A program made the translations under genes and the position numbers. The notes under the pieces are model-generated. The model searched no databases, had not been told where the DNA came from, and saw only the letters and a list, made by a program, of their open reading frames with translations. Shown piece after piece: positions 33,502 through 42,320 of a stretch of 64,000 nucleotides of DNA (within the stretch, counting starts at the first letter, position 1; each line of letters begins with the position of its first letter). Origin of the DNA: Hallerella succinigenes (lineage in GTDB: Bacteria > Fibrobacterota > Fibrobacteria > Fibrobacterales > Fibrobacteraceae); NCBI RefSeq assembly GCF_002797675.1, contig NZ_PGEX01000001.1, positions 806,001-870,000 of the forward strand. Reading direction: 5' to 3'.

Positions 33502-34701
33502 ATGAAATCCAGATTCTTTAAAGCGGCACTCGCCGTGGTTTCCGCATGCACCCTGATGGCATGCTGCCCCGAAAAAGAAAACAAGGCTGCTGCGCAAGGT
33601 GCCGCCACGCCGGCCACGCAGTCCGCAACAGAAACCGCACAACAGACAAAGGACGAAAATATGAACAAGCTCACGCTCACCGCCGAATGGGACAAGGTTT
33701 TCCCCAAGAGCGACAAGGTCGAACATTCCAAGGTCACTTTCAAGAACCACTTTGGCATTGAACTCGCCGCAGACATGTTCGTGCCCAAGGACACGAGCCT
33801 CAAGGTGAACGGCAAGTTCCCGGCGATTGCAGTCTCGGGCCCGTTCGGTGCCGTCAAGGAACAGTCCAGCGGCCTTTACGCCCAGCAGATGGCGGAACGC
33901 GGATTTCTGACCATCGCATTCGACCCGAGCTTCACCGGCGAATCGGGCGGCGAACCGCGCTACATGAACAGCCCGGACATCAACACCGAAGACTTCATGG
34001 CGTCTGTCGATTTTCTCTCGACCCGCGACAACGTGGATCCGGAACGTATCGGCATCATCGGCATTTGCGGCTGGGGCGGCATGGCGATTAACGCCGCCGG
34101 CATTGACACCCGCGTAAAGGCGACGGTGGCCTCGACCATGTACGACATGAGCCGCGTAACCGCGAACGGCTACTTCGATGCGGCAAACAACGCCGACGCC
34201 CGCAACGAGGCCCGCAAGGCTCTGATGGTCCAGCGCACCAAGGACTTCAAGAACGGTACGTACGACCTGGCCGGCGGCGTGATGGACCCGCTCCCGGACG
34301 ACGCTCCTTACTTTGTCAAGGATTACTACGCCTACTACAAGACCCCGCGCGGCTATCACAAGCGCTCGCTGAACAGCAACAAGGGCTGGGCTGCCTCCGC
34401 AGGCACCTCGCTCCTGAACACGAAACTCCTCGCATACGCCGACGAAATCCGTAACCCGGTGCTCATCATCCACGGCGAAAAGGCCCACAGCCGCTACTTC
34501 GGCGAAGGCGCTTTCGAAAAGATGACCGGCAAAAAGGCAAACGTCCCTGCAAAACTCGACGCCACCAAGAACTGGAGCAAGACCGTCGGCAACAAGGAAT
34601 TACTCGTTATTCCCGGAGCCTCCCACGTGGACCTCTACGACAACCTGGAAAAAATCCCCTTCGAAAAGCTGAACGAATTTTTCCAAGCGAATTTGAAGTA
34701 A
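33502..34701 (+). CDS. Alpha/beta hydrolase lipoprotein with Cys nucleophile motif
   Basis: The protein has 399 residues. Lipoprotein signal with lipobox (MKSRFFKAALAVVSACTLMA-C, then CPEKENKAA) and an Ala/Thr/Gln linker to about residue 55. The hydrolase fold follows. The nucleophile elbow reads GICGWGG, with Cys in place of Ser at about residue 189, as in dienelactone-hydrolase-type and YcjY-like members. The acid and base regions appear as NPVLIIHGEKAHS and PGASHVDLYD. It should act in the envelope on small esters or lactones. An AAGGAG ribosome-binding site is present. Family firm; substrate unknown. Confidence 0.85.
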   Translation: MKSRFFKAALAVVSACTLMACCPEKENKAAAQGAATPATQSATETAQQTKDENMNKLTLTAEWDKVFPKSDKVEHSKVTFKNHFGIELAADMFVPKDTSLKVNGKFPAIAVSGPFGAVKEQSSGLYAQQMAERGFLTIAFDPSFTGESGGEPRYMNSPDINTEDFMASVDFLSTRDNVDPERIGIIGICGWGGMAINAAGIDTRVKATVASTMYDMSRVTANGYFDAANNADARNEARKALMVQRTKDFKNGTYDLAGGVMDPLPDDAPYFVKDYYAYYKTPRGYHKRSLNSNKGWAASAGTSLLNTKLLAYADEIRNPVLIIHGEKAHSRYFGEGAFEKMTGKKANVPAKLDATKNWSKTVGNKELLVIPGASHVDLYDNLEKIPFEKLNEFFQANLK

Positions 34702-34707
34702 AAGTGA

Positions 34708-34953
34708 TTGCTTAAACAAAACGTCATTCCTGCCTCAGAGCCGGAATCTGAACAAAAGCGGCTTGCGAATTGCGGGTCGCTTTTTGTTGATGGATACCAT
34801 GTTGGGAAAGATGGTGTTGTAAATAATACCCTGCAAAATCAAATTGCCTCGCAGTTGAATGATCCTGATGCCGGTTTGCCTGGCATTGTAAGGCAGGATG
34901 GCGAAATCGTCAGTGTTGATAAGGCAACATTACTCTCTGTTCTTGCCGCCTAG
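34708..34953 (+). CDS. Doubtful 81-aa open frame after the hydrolase
   Basis: The frame begins in a dispersed repeat (MLKQNVIPASEPESEQK is the usual translation of such repeats) and runs through a terminator hairpin. Only the second half (LFVDGYHVGKDGVVNNTLQN to DKATLLSVLAA) looks like protein. It may be the tail of a lost gene. No ribosome-binding site is visible. Confidence 0.25.
   Translation: MLKQNVIPASEPESEQKRLANCGSLFVDGYHVGKDGVVNNTLQNQIASQLNDPDAGLPGIVRQDGEIVSVDKATLLSVLAA
34754..34785 (+). terminator. Terminator after the hydrolase operon
   Basis: AAAAGCG...CGCTTTT with an inner TTGCGAA/TTGCGG pairing, followed by five T and GTT. Confidence 0.55.
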
Positions 34954-36539
34954 TGGGATAATTCCACAACCTTCCATTCGCCGATGGTACGCTTTTCCTG
35001 GTCGAACGTAACGCCGATTTTGAACAACTTTTTCGGCGAGCCGTCCTTGGTCATCGTGACCGAGTATGGAATCAGATAGCCCTTGTCGTCGATTTGTTTT
35101 AACGCGTCATCCACAGTCGCGGAAGAGTCCAGCTTGAACTCGAAAATGTAAACAGCATCGGCGGTCTCCACGACGGCATCGGCGCGGCCCGCAGCACTGC
35201 ATTCCTCGGTACGCACGACGTATGGCGTACACAGCTTGAAAATCAGGAACAGCACCGTCTTGTAGTGGTTTTCGTCCTTGCGTTCCGCATTATACGGGAT
35301 GCCGCTCATGAACGCGCGGATGTGAGTCATCGCATCATCAATTTTACCTTTCCGCAGCGCCTTCGTGAAACGGAGCATGAACATGTCGTTGTCAACAACG
35401 TCGTCCATCGCGTAATAAGGCATCAGCGCCTTCAGAAAGCCGAGACGCACTTCTTCGTTCGGGAAGCCAATCGTGTAAGCAAAACCATCAAAATTCTTGA
35501 TCGTCAAGTACCCGCTCTGGTAAAGCATCGGGATAGGGTTCTTGGCAGTCTCCGTCGGTGCGTCGAACATGTCCTGCGTAGCCTCGAACCCGGTATCGAA
35601 AGGCGTCGGGTCCACCTTGTACTTGCGCATGAGCTTGGTCAGAATCGTCGGCGTTCCCGTGGAAAACCAGTAGTTGGCAAGTTCGCGTTTGCTCAAAGCG
35701 TTTATCAAACTGAACGGGTTGAACACGTCCGGCGAGTTCTTGCTGAAGTGGTAGCCGTCATACTGGCGCGTTAGCGTCTCGCAGGCACCGTCATAAGTCA
35801 AGCCGTTCTTGTCGGCGAGGGCCTGGATCTCGGGCTGCATCTGTGTCAGCACTTCTTCCTTCGTGATACCGCAGATGGCCGCATACTCGTCATCCATAGT
35901 GATGACGTTCAGGTTGTTGAGTTCGCTGAAAATCGAGAGCTGGCTGAACTTGCTGATGCCCGTGAGGAACACGAAGCGGAGGATGCCGCCCAAATCCTTG
36001 AGCGGGCTGAACAGCTTGCGCATCTCGTTCTTGAGCGTGAGCTGGAGTTCCGGATTTTCCATGGAATCCAGCAGCGGGGCGTCGTATTCATCGACAAGCA
36101 CCACAGGGGGCATGCCTGTGCTTGCATGAGCAGCCTTGATAAGCAACTCGAAACGCACACCCCAAGCCGACTTGTCGGACGGCACAAGCCCATACTGGCG
36201 TTCCCATTCGCCAAGCTTCAAATTGAGCGTATCTGCCAGGTCCTCTTCGGTAATGAACTTGTTCCCCGCGAAACTCAACTTGAACACCGGGTACTTTTTC
36301 CACTCGGTCTCGAGTTTCTCCATCGCGAGGCCAGTGAACAAGTCCTTGCGCCCTTCAAAATAGTATTGCAGCGTGCTGACCAGCAGCGATTTCCCGAAAC
36401 GGCGCGGACGGGACAAAAAGAAATACCTGTCCGCTTTGACCAATTTATAGATCAAGTCGGTTTTGTCAACGTAATACTTGCCGTCTTCGCGAATCACCGC
36501 GAAATCCTGCACACCGATGGGAAATCTCTTTAACGCCAT
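34950..36539 (-). CDS. AAA-ATPase-like protein with C-terminal PD-(D/E)XK nuclease domain
   Basis: The protein has 529 residues from ATG 36539. The N-terminal AAA-ATPase-like domain begins RFPIGVQDFAVIREDGKYYV, with the Walker A-like SRPRRFGKSLLVSTL and Walker B VVLVDEYDAPL. The C-terminal PDDEXK_9-type domain is recognised by GRADAVVETADAVYIFEFKL. Such genes are abundant in gut Fibrobacter and Bacteroidota and are suspected to be mobile or defensive, but function is unproven. The frame extends five codons further upstream (MYFVT); the MALKR start is the family-typical N terminus. Confidence 0.88.
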   Translation of the reverse strand: MALKRFPIGVQDFAVIREDGKYYVDKTDLIYKLVKADRYFFLSRPRRFGKSLLVSTLQYYFEGRKDLFTGLAMEKLETEWKKYPVFKLSFAGNKFITEEDLADTLNLKLGEWERQYGLVPSDKSAWGVRFELLIKAAHASTGMPPVVLVDEYDAPLLDSMENPELQLTLKNEMRKLFSPLKDLGGILRFVFLTGISKFSQLSIFSELNNLNVITMDDEYAAICGITKEEVLTQMQPEIQALADKNGLTYDGACETLTRQYDGYHFSKNSPDVFNPFSLINALSKRELANYWFSTGTPTILTKLMRKYKVDPTPFDTGFEATQDMFDAPTETAKNPIPMLYQSGYLTIKNFDGFAYTIGFPNEEVRLGFLKALMPYYAMDDVVDNDMFMLRFTKALRKGKIDDAMTHIRAFMSGIPYNAERKDENHYKTVLFLIFKLCTPYVVRTEECSAAGRADAVVETADAVYIFEFKLDSSATVDDALKQIDDKGYLIPYSVTMTKDGSPKKLFKIGVTFDQEKRTIGEWKVVELSH

Positions 36540-36721
36540 GGTAACAAAATACAATTTTTTCGGCGGGCATTACTCCCCGATAGGGGTGCCTAGGCTGGTT
36601 GGGATTGTGCTATATTTCGGGGATAGCGAGGTACCGCCCGAAGCGGTTATCGAGGCCCCGGCGGTGATTGGTGTGTGGGCGGCAGTGGCAACACAAAAGT
36701 TTAATAACAGGAGAATGGATA

Positions 36722-37915
36722 ATGAAAACGATAAAGAAACTCGGCTTGGTGAGCGCTGTAGCTTTTGCAATGCTTGCGCTTTCGGCTTGCGATGACTCTT
36801 CGTCGGCTAGTTCCGACGAAACCGGTAGTTCCAGTTCATCGGTAGAGTCTTCTGATTTGGATGAGTCGTCATCTTCTGTTGACAAGAAGTCGTCGGGAAA
36901 TGAATCTACAGAAAAAGACAAGTCTTCCAGTAGTGTCAAGGGATCTGAGCCTGTCGAAGTGTCAAGCAGTTCCGCGAAAGAAACAAAGGACTCGGCCGAC
37001 TCCAAGAGTTCCAGTTCTGTGAAGTCGGGTGAATCTTCTAGCAGTAGTAAGGATAAGTCCAGTTCGTCGGTGAGTTCGTCTTCGAGTGAAAAGCAAAGTA
37101 GTAGTTCTGTAGGATCGTCTAGTTCTTCTGAGAAGCAGTCTTCGTCGTCAGTTGCTTCGAGTAGCAGTGAGTATGTACCATTTGATCATTCTAAAGCTTT
37201 TGATGGAACATTGTGGCGTAAGGGGGCTTATAAAACATTTGTTGATGAAAGGAATAATCGTGAATATTATTACTTACAGATTGATGGTAAAAAATGTCTA
37301 GAATACAGTGAAACTGACAGATGCCTTTCTACTAAAGATACTTCGATTTCTGTAATGGCTGAAAATCTGAATGTTGGTGAAATGGTTCGTGGTTTCAAAG
37401 ATCAAAAAGATGATTCTAAAATCGAACGCTATTGCTATGACAATGATACAACGAATTGTGACCGCTATGGCGGGCTTTACCAGTGGGCTGAAATGATGGG
37501 CTTCAACGATAGTTGTAATACCAAGAGTTGTGCCCATTTGATTCAAGAGAATCATCAGGGAATTTGCCCGAATGGTTGGCGACTTTTGACTTATGATGAT
37601 TTTTATATCATAGTCAATAGTAACGGGAATACCCATGGTGTCGAGGGGGTGCGTTCTACATTCGGTTTTGGAGGCTTCAACACTACTGGATTTAGTCTTG
37701 TAGGAGCTGGTCTGCGTAAGGATAATGGACAATTTTCACAATTAAATGATATCACATTATGGTATTATCCTGCTGAATTAGTTGACAATGGGAATGTTTA
37801 TCCCAAATCAGGTTCAACAACATACTCAGGAACGGCATTTTATCCAGAAAATCATGGAAACTATACTAAACTTGCTGGTTTTTCAGTCCGGTGTGTGATA
37901 GTCAATCAAAAATAA
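36722..37915 (+). CDS. Poly-Ser lipoprotein with Fibrobacter major paralogous domain
   Basis: The protein has 397 residues. The lipoprotein signal is MKTIKKLGLVSAVAFAML, lipobox LSAC. About 125 residues of Ser/Asp/Glu/Lys-rich linker follow, forming a long flexible stalk. The C-terminal domain (about 155-397) is of the Fibrobacter major paralogous type: YGGLYQWAEMMGFN, GICPNGWRLLTYDDFY and the end LAGFSVRCVIVNQ. Start ATG 36722 has CAGGAG upstream. It should be a surface-exposed or periplasmic lipid-anchored protein; the role of the family is unknown. Confidence 0.88.
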   Translation: MKTIKKLGLVSAVAFAMLALSACDDSSSASSDETGSSSSSVESSDLDESSSSVDKKSSGNESTEKDKSSSSVKGSEPVEVSSSSAKETKDSADSKSSSSVKSGESSSSSKDKSSSSVSSSSSEKQSSSSVGSSSSSEKQSSSSVASSSSEYVPFDHSKAFDGTLWRKGAYKTFVDERNNREYYYLQIDGKKCLEYSETDRCLSTKDTSISVMAENLNVGEMVRGFKDQKDDSKIERYCYDNDTTNCDRYGGLYQWAEMMGFNDSCNTKSCAHLIQENHQGICPNGWRLLTYDDFYIIVNSNGNTHGVEGVRSTFGFGGFNTTGFSLVGAGLRKDNGQFSQLNDITLWYYPAELVDNGNVYPKSGSTTYSGTAFYPENHGNYTKLAGFSVRCVIVNQK

Positions 37916-37935
37916 TTGTTTGAGAAGGGTGAATT

Positions 37936-38076
37936 ATGTCCAGAAACGAGAAAAATCTTAACAATTACAAAATTGAACATCTTGAACGCAGAGAGATGTT
38001 TAGTGCTGATGCTCCCATTGATTTATCGGACAATAATGCTGTTGATAATCAACTTAATGATAATTCCACGTGCTAA
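37936..38076 (+). pseudogene. N-terminal remnant of a large LEPR-type surface protein
   Basis: An open frame of 46 codons reads MSRNEKNLNNYKIEHLERRE, then MFSADAPIDLSDNNA. The LE-x-R-x-(M/L)-x-SAD motif near the N terminus resembles the LEPR-XLL start of very large exported proteins. The frame stops after NDNSTC, where it runs into the end of an opposite-strand gene tail. GAGAAGGGTG upstream could serve as a ribosome-binding site. Probably all that remains of a large gene. Confidence 0.4.
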
Positions 38077-38263
38077 TTCCGCGCACGTTCAATTCAGAAT
38101 CCAACAGAACGTAGCCTTCGAGATACTCACACGATGGAGACCTTCCTTTATCCGTACGAATAAACGACAAGCGGATATAATATTCATCAGGTTCATACGC
38201 CTTGGGGGCTTCCACAAAACCAATTGCGGTAAGTTCTTTTGCAGCCGCATAAAATTTAACACT
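38054..38263 (-). pseudogene. Orphan C-terminal gene tail
   Basis: The minus strand reads SVKFYAAAKELTAIGFVEAP, KAYEPDEYYIRLSFIRTDKG and EYLEGYVLLDSELNVRGIST, ending WNYH-TAA at 38054. It is protein-like for about 68 codons but begins at an in-frame stop with no start codon. Family not recognised. It overlaps the LEPR-type remnant by 23 bases, marking a recombination junction. Confidence 0.5.
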
Positions 38264-38268
38264 TTATA

Positions 38269-39207
38269 TTACTCTCTCTTGACCACCGTTGTAACTTCCA
38301 GCGTATCAGCTTCGCTATAAGGAGTCTTGTATATCAATTTCCAGGTGAAAGAACTATCCTTTAAAGACAATACGTTCATCGCATAAAAATGACGTTCTGG
38401 AGGAGCAGGCATATTCGTGTATTTAGGATTTCCGCAATAAGTAGGATAATTGACGCAATAACATGTAAAGTGCGGAAGCGTACGTCCCAAAACATCAGGA
38501 CATGCAATAGAAAGCTTTGCCGGTTTCGTCTTGAGATTCGAACTTAATGAATCTTTGCGTTCGCTTTTTTCTTTTGACTTTGCAGGTTTTTGGGAGTCCA
38601 TTTTCTTTCCTGTTTCATAGAACATTACACCACTAGGCAAATCAATAGCCGTCAACTCGTAAGAAGACAAGAACGTTTTTGAATGAGAACAAGGGAATGT
38701 TTTCTTTACCGAAGCAAATTGTTTTTTAAAATAAGCGGTGTCAAATTTTGCATATACAGGACGAGGGATATAACTCGTTTTCTTGAACAAACCAAAATTT
38801 AAATTTATGATGGCAGTATCTTGATACACATTTGTATCCGGTTTATATTTCCGCGAAAGCGGATATCCTCTCAATTTATCATCGGGGCACAGCTCAGCAT
38901 GACAGTGAAATTCAGCCCCATTTATTTCACAGTTAGAAGCACGCCATACTGAAATTTCGCCCTTGTGATCTTTAATGCGATAATACACCAAAGCATTTTC
39001 AGGAATACGATTGCTATAGTACAGAAAGAAAAGTGTTCCTGCAACCAAAATAAGCAAAATAGGTAATGCAATTTTCAAAGCAAATTTGAACTTCACATCG
39101 CACAACATACAAAAGTAAAACAGTGCGCGCAAGAGACTTCTCAAAGTCGTTCGCTGTTTTACCTCTCTTACCGTACTTGTTTTCCAAATTTTAATTGTAT
39201 ATTCCAT
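38269..39207 (-). CDS. Membrane-anchored protein of unknown function
   Basis: The protein has 312 residues. A basic N-terminal tail of about 45 residues precedes one transmembrane helix (FALKIALPILLILVAGTLFF). The extracytoplasmic part has paired cysteines (SNCEINGAEFHCHAELCPDD, and ACPDVL...FTCYCVNYPTYCG) and a Lys/Ser-rich linker (SQKPAKSKEKSERKDSLSS). The start is uncertain: MLCDVKFKF, 33 codons in, is an alternative. Divergently placed from the coiled-coil gene at 39242, with only 34 bases between. No family recognised. Confidence 0.6.
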   Translation of the reverse strand: MEYTIKIWKTSTVREVKQRTTLRSLLRALFYFCMLCDVKFKFALKIALPILLILVAGTLFFLYYSNRIPENALVYYRIKDHKGEISVWRASNCEINGAEFHCHAELCPDDKLRGYPLSRKYKPDTNVYQDTAIINLNFGLFKKTSYIPRPVYAKFDTAYFKKQFASVKKTFPCSHSKTFLSSYELTAIDLPSGVMFYETGKKMDSQKPAKSKEKSERKDSLSSNLKTKPAKLSIACPDVLGRTLPHFTCYCVNYPTYCGNPKYTNMPAPPERHFYAMNVLSLKDSSFTWKLIYKTPYSEADTLEVTTVVKRE

Positions 39208-39241
39208 TTAGCACCATCTTTTATATGGAGATGTATGGTTT

Positions 39242-40930
39242 ATGCAGTTGGTAAGAACTTCCTTAAATTTAAGAAGTGATTTGCGCTGGGCTGAGGATGC
39301 CTATGAAAAAGGAATTTTCGCCTGGATAAACGGAAGTAAAAATAGTGCGACCAAGAAAAAGAATTATGAGGCGATTCTACGAATATTGCCCCCACGTATA
39401 GATTTTGTCAAGGAACCGAACAAAAAGTTCAAGTTTGCAGGAGAGTCGCTTGAATATGAATCCTTCTCTTTTGATGGTAAGGACTATCTGGGCTTCCTTT
39501 TTACAAACACCCAGTTGGGACGTAGTTGGAACACCCGCGTAGCCTTTTGTCGAAACACAAAGCATGTACAATGCTTTGTCTCGCTAGAATGTGACCTGCA
39601 AAAGGGCGCCTCTCTACCTTCGATTTCTAAGCCGAAGATTTTGGATTATCTCATCAAGTTCCAGGATGGAGATGGCGGATTAGACATAACAGACAAGCCC
39701 CATATAATTGAGTACAACGATATTTCGAAAGCAAAATGTGCCTTGACAGCAAAATTAGGCAACGTTTTGCCCATCGTTTATTTGAGCTGTTCCGAGCGCA
39801 CACATTCTTTAAAACCAAGCGAGGTTGCGAAAAAACTTTTTGGGGTTGCCCACGTTCTTGCTGAAAAAGATAAGACGATATATGAGCGTCTCCGCATCGA
39901 CATGAAGGGCGCTAATTATCCCAAAAGAGGTGAAATAGGAATCTGTTATCAAGGCCAGCCAATAGATATTTTTAATCGCTATTCTGTGGTTGATTGGTCT
40001 GAAAATCCTGAAACACTTGTCCAAGACATATTCCTCAAGATTCTAAAGAAGAATCTGTCTCTCAAGTTTAATTTTACCTGGGATGATTTCCTGGATGCGC
40101 AGACAAAGTTTACTGTCGAACAAACTGAAAAAGAACGACTTGCCAAGATTCAGACAGTGGAGAAAATGCGCAATGAATTGGCAGCGTCCAAGTCAACGAC
40201 CGAGGAGCTTTCTAAGCAAGTAAAGAAGCTGATGCAAGAACTGGAGGCTGTTTCCAAAGAACGGGACCAGTACAAAGATGAACACGCACGATACATTATG
40301 TTGGAAAAACTGTACAAGAGCTGCAAGGAAGAGCGTGATTCTTGGGAGAATCTTGCGATACAGTCTGATGATAAACGAATTGCCGCCGAAAAGGAACTCG
40401 CCGACGCAAAACAATCGCTGCATAATACGAACGTCAAAAACGCAGCTCTTGAAAAGAACTTTAATACAGCTTCTAGCAAGAACGTACAAAACTTGCCACT
40501 TGTCATGCCCAAAGATATCCAGATGTTCCCCGATGAATATAAATGTCAGCTTATTAGCATCTTACGGCTGGCTCAAAAAAATGTTCGCAAAACAACCATA
40601 TCACCCAAAATGCGAACGGCGGATATAATTGAAAAAATCTTAGCAGCCAATGTGAACGCAATGAATTGCTATGAGGAAATGAATAAGAATAAAGAAATTC
40701 TGGAATCCGTTGCAAAACAGCAGAATCTTAATTCCAGTGATGGGACCAAAGCGATGAAGCCGTTTAACATGGAAATCGTAAAGAAAGGGAATAATCACGG
40801 CAAAATACGATTTGTCAAGGATGAAAGCGAAAGTTTCCTTGGTTCAGAAGCATCAACAGCCAGCGAAACGGCCCGTGGTGGCAAGAATCAAGCCGCCGAC
40901 CTGGTAAAAGCTATGCTTTGGTCTGATTAA
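39242..40930 (+). CDS. Coiled-coil protein upstream of the Wadjet operon, unknown
   Basis: The protein has 562 residues. Residues 1-280 form a globular domain without a recognised family (SLECDLQKGASLPSISKPKI, NVLPIVYLSCSERTHSLKPS). About 285-415 is a strong coiled coil (TEKERLAKIQTVEKMRNELA, EELSKQVKKLMQELEAVSKE). The C-terminal part is helical and polar. GGAGATG precedes the ATG. It ends with its own terminator (40953-40984), so it is not cotranscribed with the SMC genes. The coiled coil and position beside an SMC operon make it a candidate accessory factor, but this is inference. Confidence 0.6.
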   Translation: MQLVRTSLNLRSDLRWAEDAYEKGIFAWINGSKNSATKKKNYEAILRILPPRIDFVKEPNKKFKFAGESLEYESFSFDGKDYLGFLFTNTQLGRSWNTRVAFCRNTKHVQCFVSLECDLQKGASLPSISKPKILDYLIKFQDGDGGLDITDKPHIIEYNDISKAKCALTAKLGNVLPIVYLSCSERTHSLKPSEVAKKLFGVAHVLAEKDKTIYERLRIDMKGANYPKRGEIGICYQGQPIDIFNRYSVVDWSENPETLVQDIFLKILKKNLSLKFNFTWDDFLDAQTKFTVEQTEKERLAKIQTVEKMRNELAASKSTTEELSKQVKKLMQELEAVSKERDQYKDEHARYIMLEKLYKSCKEERDSWENLAIQSDDKRIAAEKELADAKQSLHNTNVKNAALEKNFNTASSKNVQNLPLVMPKDIQMFPDEYKCQLISILRLAQKNVRKTTISPKMRTADIIEKILAANVNAMNCYEEMNKNKEILESVAKQQNLNSSDGTKAMKPFNMEIVKKGNNHGKIRFVKDESESFLGSEASTASETARGGKNQAADLVKAMLWSD

Positions 40931-40952
40931 AAATCTCTACTTATTGAGTTTT

Positions 40953-40984
40953 GCCTAGCCTACTTGACTAGGCTTCTTTTTTTT
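40953..40984 (+). terminator. Terminator after the coiled-coil gene
   Basis: GCCTAG-cctacttga-CTAGGC followed by TTC and eight T. Confidence 0.8.
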
Positions 40985-40994
40985 CAATTCACCC

Positions 40995-41024
40995 TTTGTA
41001 AGCGAGGAATGAAAAAGGTATAAA
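40995..41024 (+). promoter_or_regulatory. Putative promoter of the Wadjet-type operon
   Basis: TTTGTA (40995) and TATAAA (41019) at 18-bp spacing. The predicted start (about 41031) lies only a few bases before ATG 41035 and 90 bases before the jetA ATG. Confidence 0.4.
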
Positions 41025-41034
41025 CTAGAGTAGT

Positions 41035-41124
41035 ATGAACAACGAAACTTTCCTCCCACAACAACATTTTGAACATTGGAAAAAGGATCCAAAAGCCTTT
41101 ATTTTAATATTTTTCCCACTATGA
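41035..41124 (+). other. 29-codon leader frame overlapping the jetA start
   Basis: MNNETFLPQQHFEHWKKDPK-AFILIFFPL ends with TGA 41122-41124, which overlaps ATG 41121 of jetA (ATGA). It may be a coupled leader peptide. Alternatively it is the true N terminus of JetA, thrown out of frame by one extra T in the TTTTT run at about 41110. The protein-like composition favours the second view slightly. Confidence 0.4.
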
Positions 41125-42314
41125 ACAGTTTTCGCTCTATCGACGAACTCATACAAGCTCTTTCACGGGAAAAGACGCTCTTAAAAGAAATGTTCGCAAA
41201 ACGCAAGACGCTTTCGTTCCGGCTAGATTTAGCAGAGACGCTAGTGGATTACAAGATGTCGCGTATCCAGTATCTCGTAGATTACGGAGTCATTCGCGAC
41301 AACGGAAACTTTCTGGAACTCGAAGACGTCTATCTGAAATTTTTCGAGGAAGTCCTCAAAGTCAACGAAGAAATCAATGTTGAAAGCGTCAAGGCAAATA
41401 TTGACCACTTGAACGAAACCATCGAATATTATTTGCAAGAGACCAACGAATCGTCAAAATACAATTATCTTCGTGAAGTTCGTCGTAGCCTGAAAAATAT
41501 TGCGCTAAACACAAAACGAAACGTAATCGACCTCAAGCGTAATGTTGACAACACTTACAAAAACGAGCCGAACTACAAAATCAAAAAGTCAAAACTCAAG
41601 CACCTTGACGAAAAACGAGACGGCATTAAATTACAAATAAAAGAAGCGGAAAGAGTTCTTGAAAATCAGACCGCATTTTTCAAAGTCGCGATGGACGCGG
41701 ACTTGCAAATTGTCATTGACGACCTTCGATACGACCTCAACGAATCTTCGCACAATCTCATCGAAATCGAAAAGCAGATTATCGATTACCTAAACTTGAT
41801 AGACTACCAAAGCGAACTGCTCAAGAAAATCCGTCAGGTGAAATACTTCCGTGATCAGCAAGTGCTCGAAACGAATACCGATGTGGCAAATATGCTTGCT
41901 AACAAAAATCCCGTGTGGATGGAGCCTAGCACCGGGTATCGCATCAAAGTTTCGCTTGATTGGCTCCGTTCAACGGACGGCGGCCTTTCTGTTCTCCGCG
42001 AGGTTCAAAACCGCCGAAAAATTCAAGGTAAACAGCGCAAACAACTCGCTGATCCATTAGACCAAAATGAGATGGCCGCTCAAAGCATCATCATCCCCAT
42101 GGTGGATCAAACCGAAATGAAAAACGGCTTCATGGCCGCAGGTACAGACCTTTTCTATTTTGTCATGAACTACAGTTATCCTTACCCAATCGACCTTGAA
42201 GGAAAACTGGTGCTGTTTTGCCAACTAGTCTCGCAGTTTTCCGATGAACTTGAAATTACGGACAAATACACTGTCGCTGAAGGCTTTGAGTATCCGCTAA
42301 TTTATCCAAGATAG
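41121..42314 (+). CDS. jetA: Wadjet JetA / MksF-like kleisin subunit
   Basis: The protein has 397 residues from ATG 41121. An N-terminal winged-helix-like region (LIQALSREKTLLKEMFAKRK...LVDYGVIRDNGNFLELEDVY) is followed by a long helical middle (KLKHLDEKRDGIKLQIKEAE) and a C-terminal domain. This is the plan of MukF/MksF-type kleisins. It should bridge the JetC SMC heads and bind JetB. Position, size and the three following genes identify it as JetA of an anti-plasmid SMC system. The subtype cannot be set by eye. The start may be affected by a frameshift (see 41035-41124). Confidence 0.78.
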   Translation: MNSFRSIDELIQALSREKTLLKEMFAKRKTLSFRLDLAETLVDYKMSRIQYLVDYGVIRDNGNFLELEDVYLKFFEEVLKVNEEINVESVKANIDHLNETIEYYLQETNESSKYNYLREVRRSLKNIALNTKRNVIDLKRNVDNTYKNEPNYKIKKSKLKHLDEKRDGIKLQIKEAERVLENQTAFFKVAMDADLQIVIDDLRYDLNESSHNLIEIEKQIIDYLNLIDYQSELLKKIRQVKYFRDQQVLETNTDVANMLANKNPVWMEPSTGYRIKVSLDWLRSTDGGLSVLREVQNRRKIQGKQRKQLADPLDQNEMAAQSIIIPMVDQTEMKNGFMAAGTDLFYFVMNYSYPYPIDLEGKLVLFCQLVSQFSDELEITDKYTVAEGFEYPLIYPR

Positions 42315-42320
42315 GTTTTT

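Noticed and set aside
33481-34488. 335-codon open frame on the minus strand
   Set aside because: Antisense shadow of the alpha/beta hydrolase lipoprotein gene.
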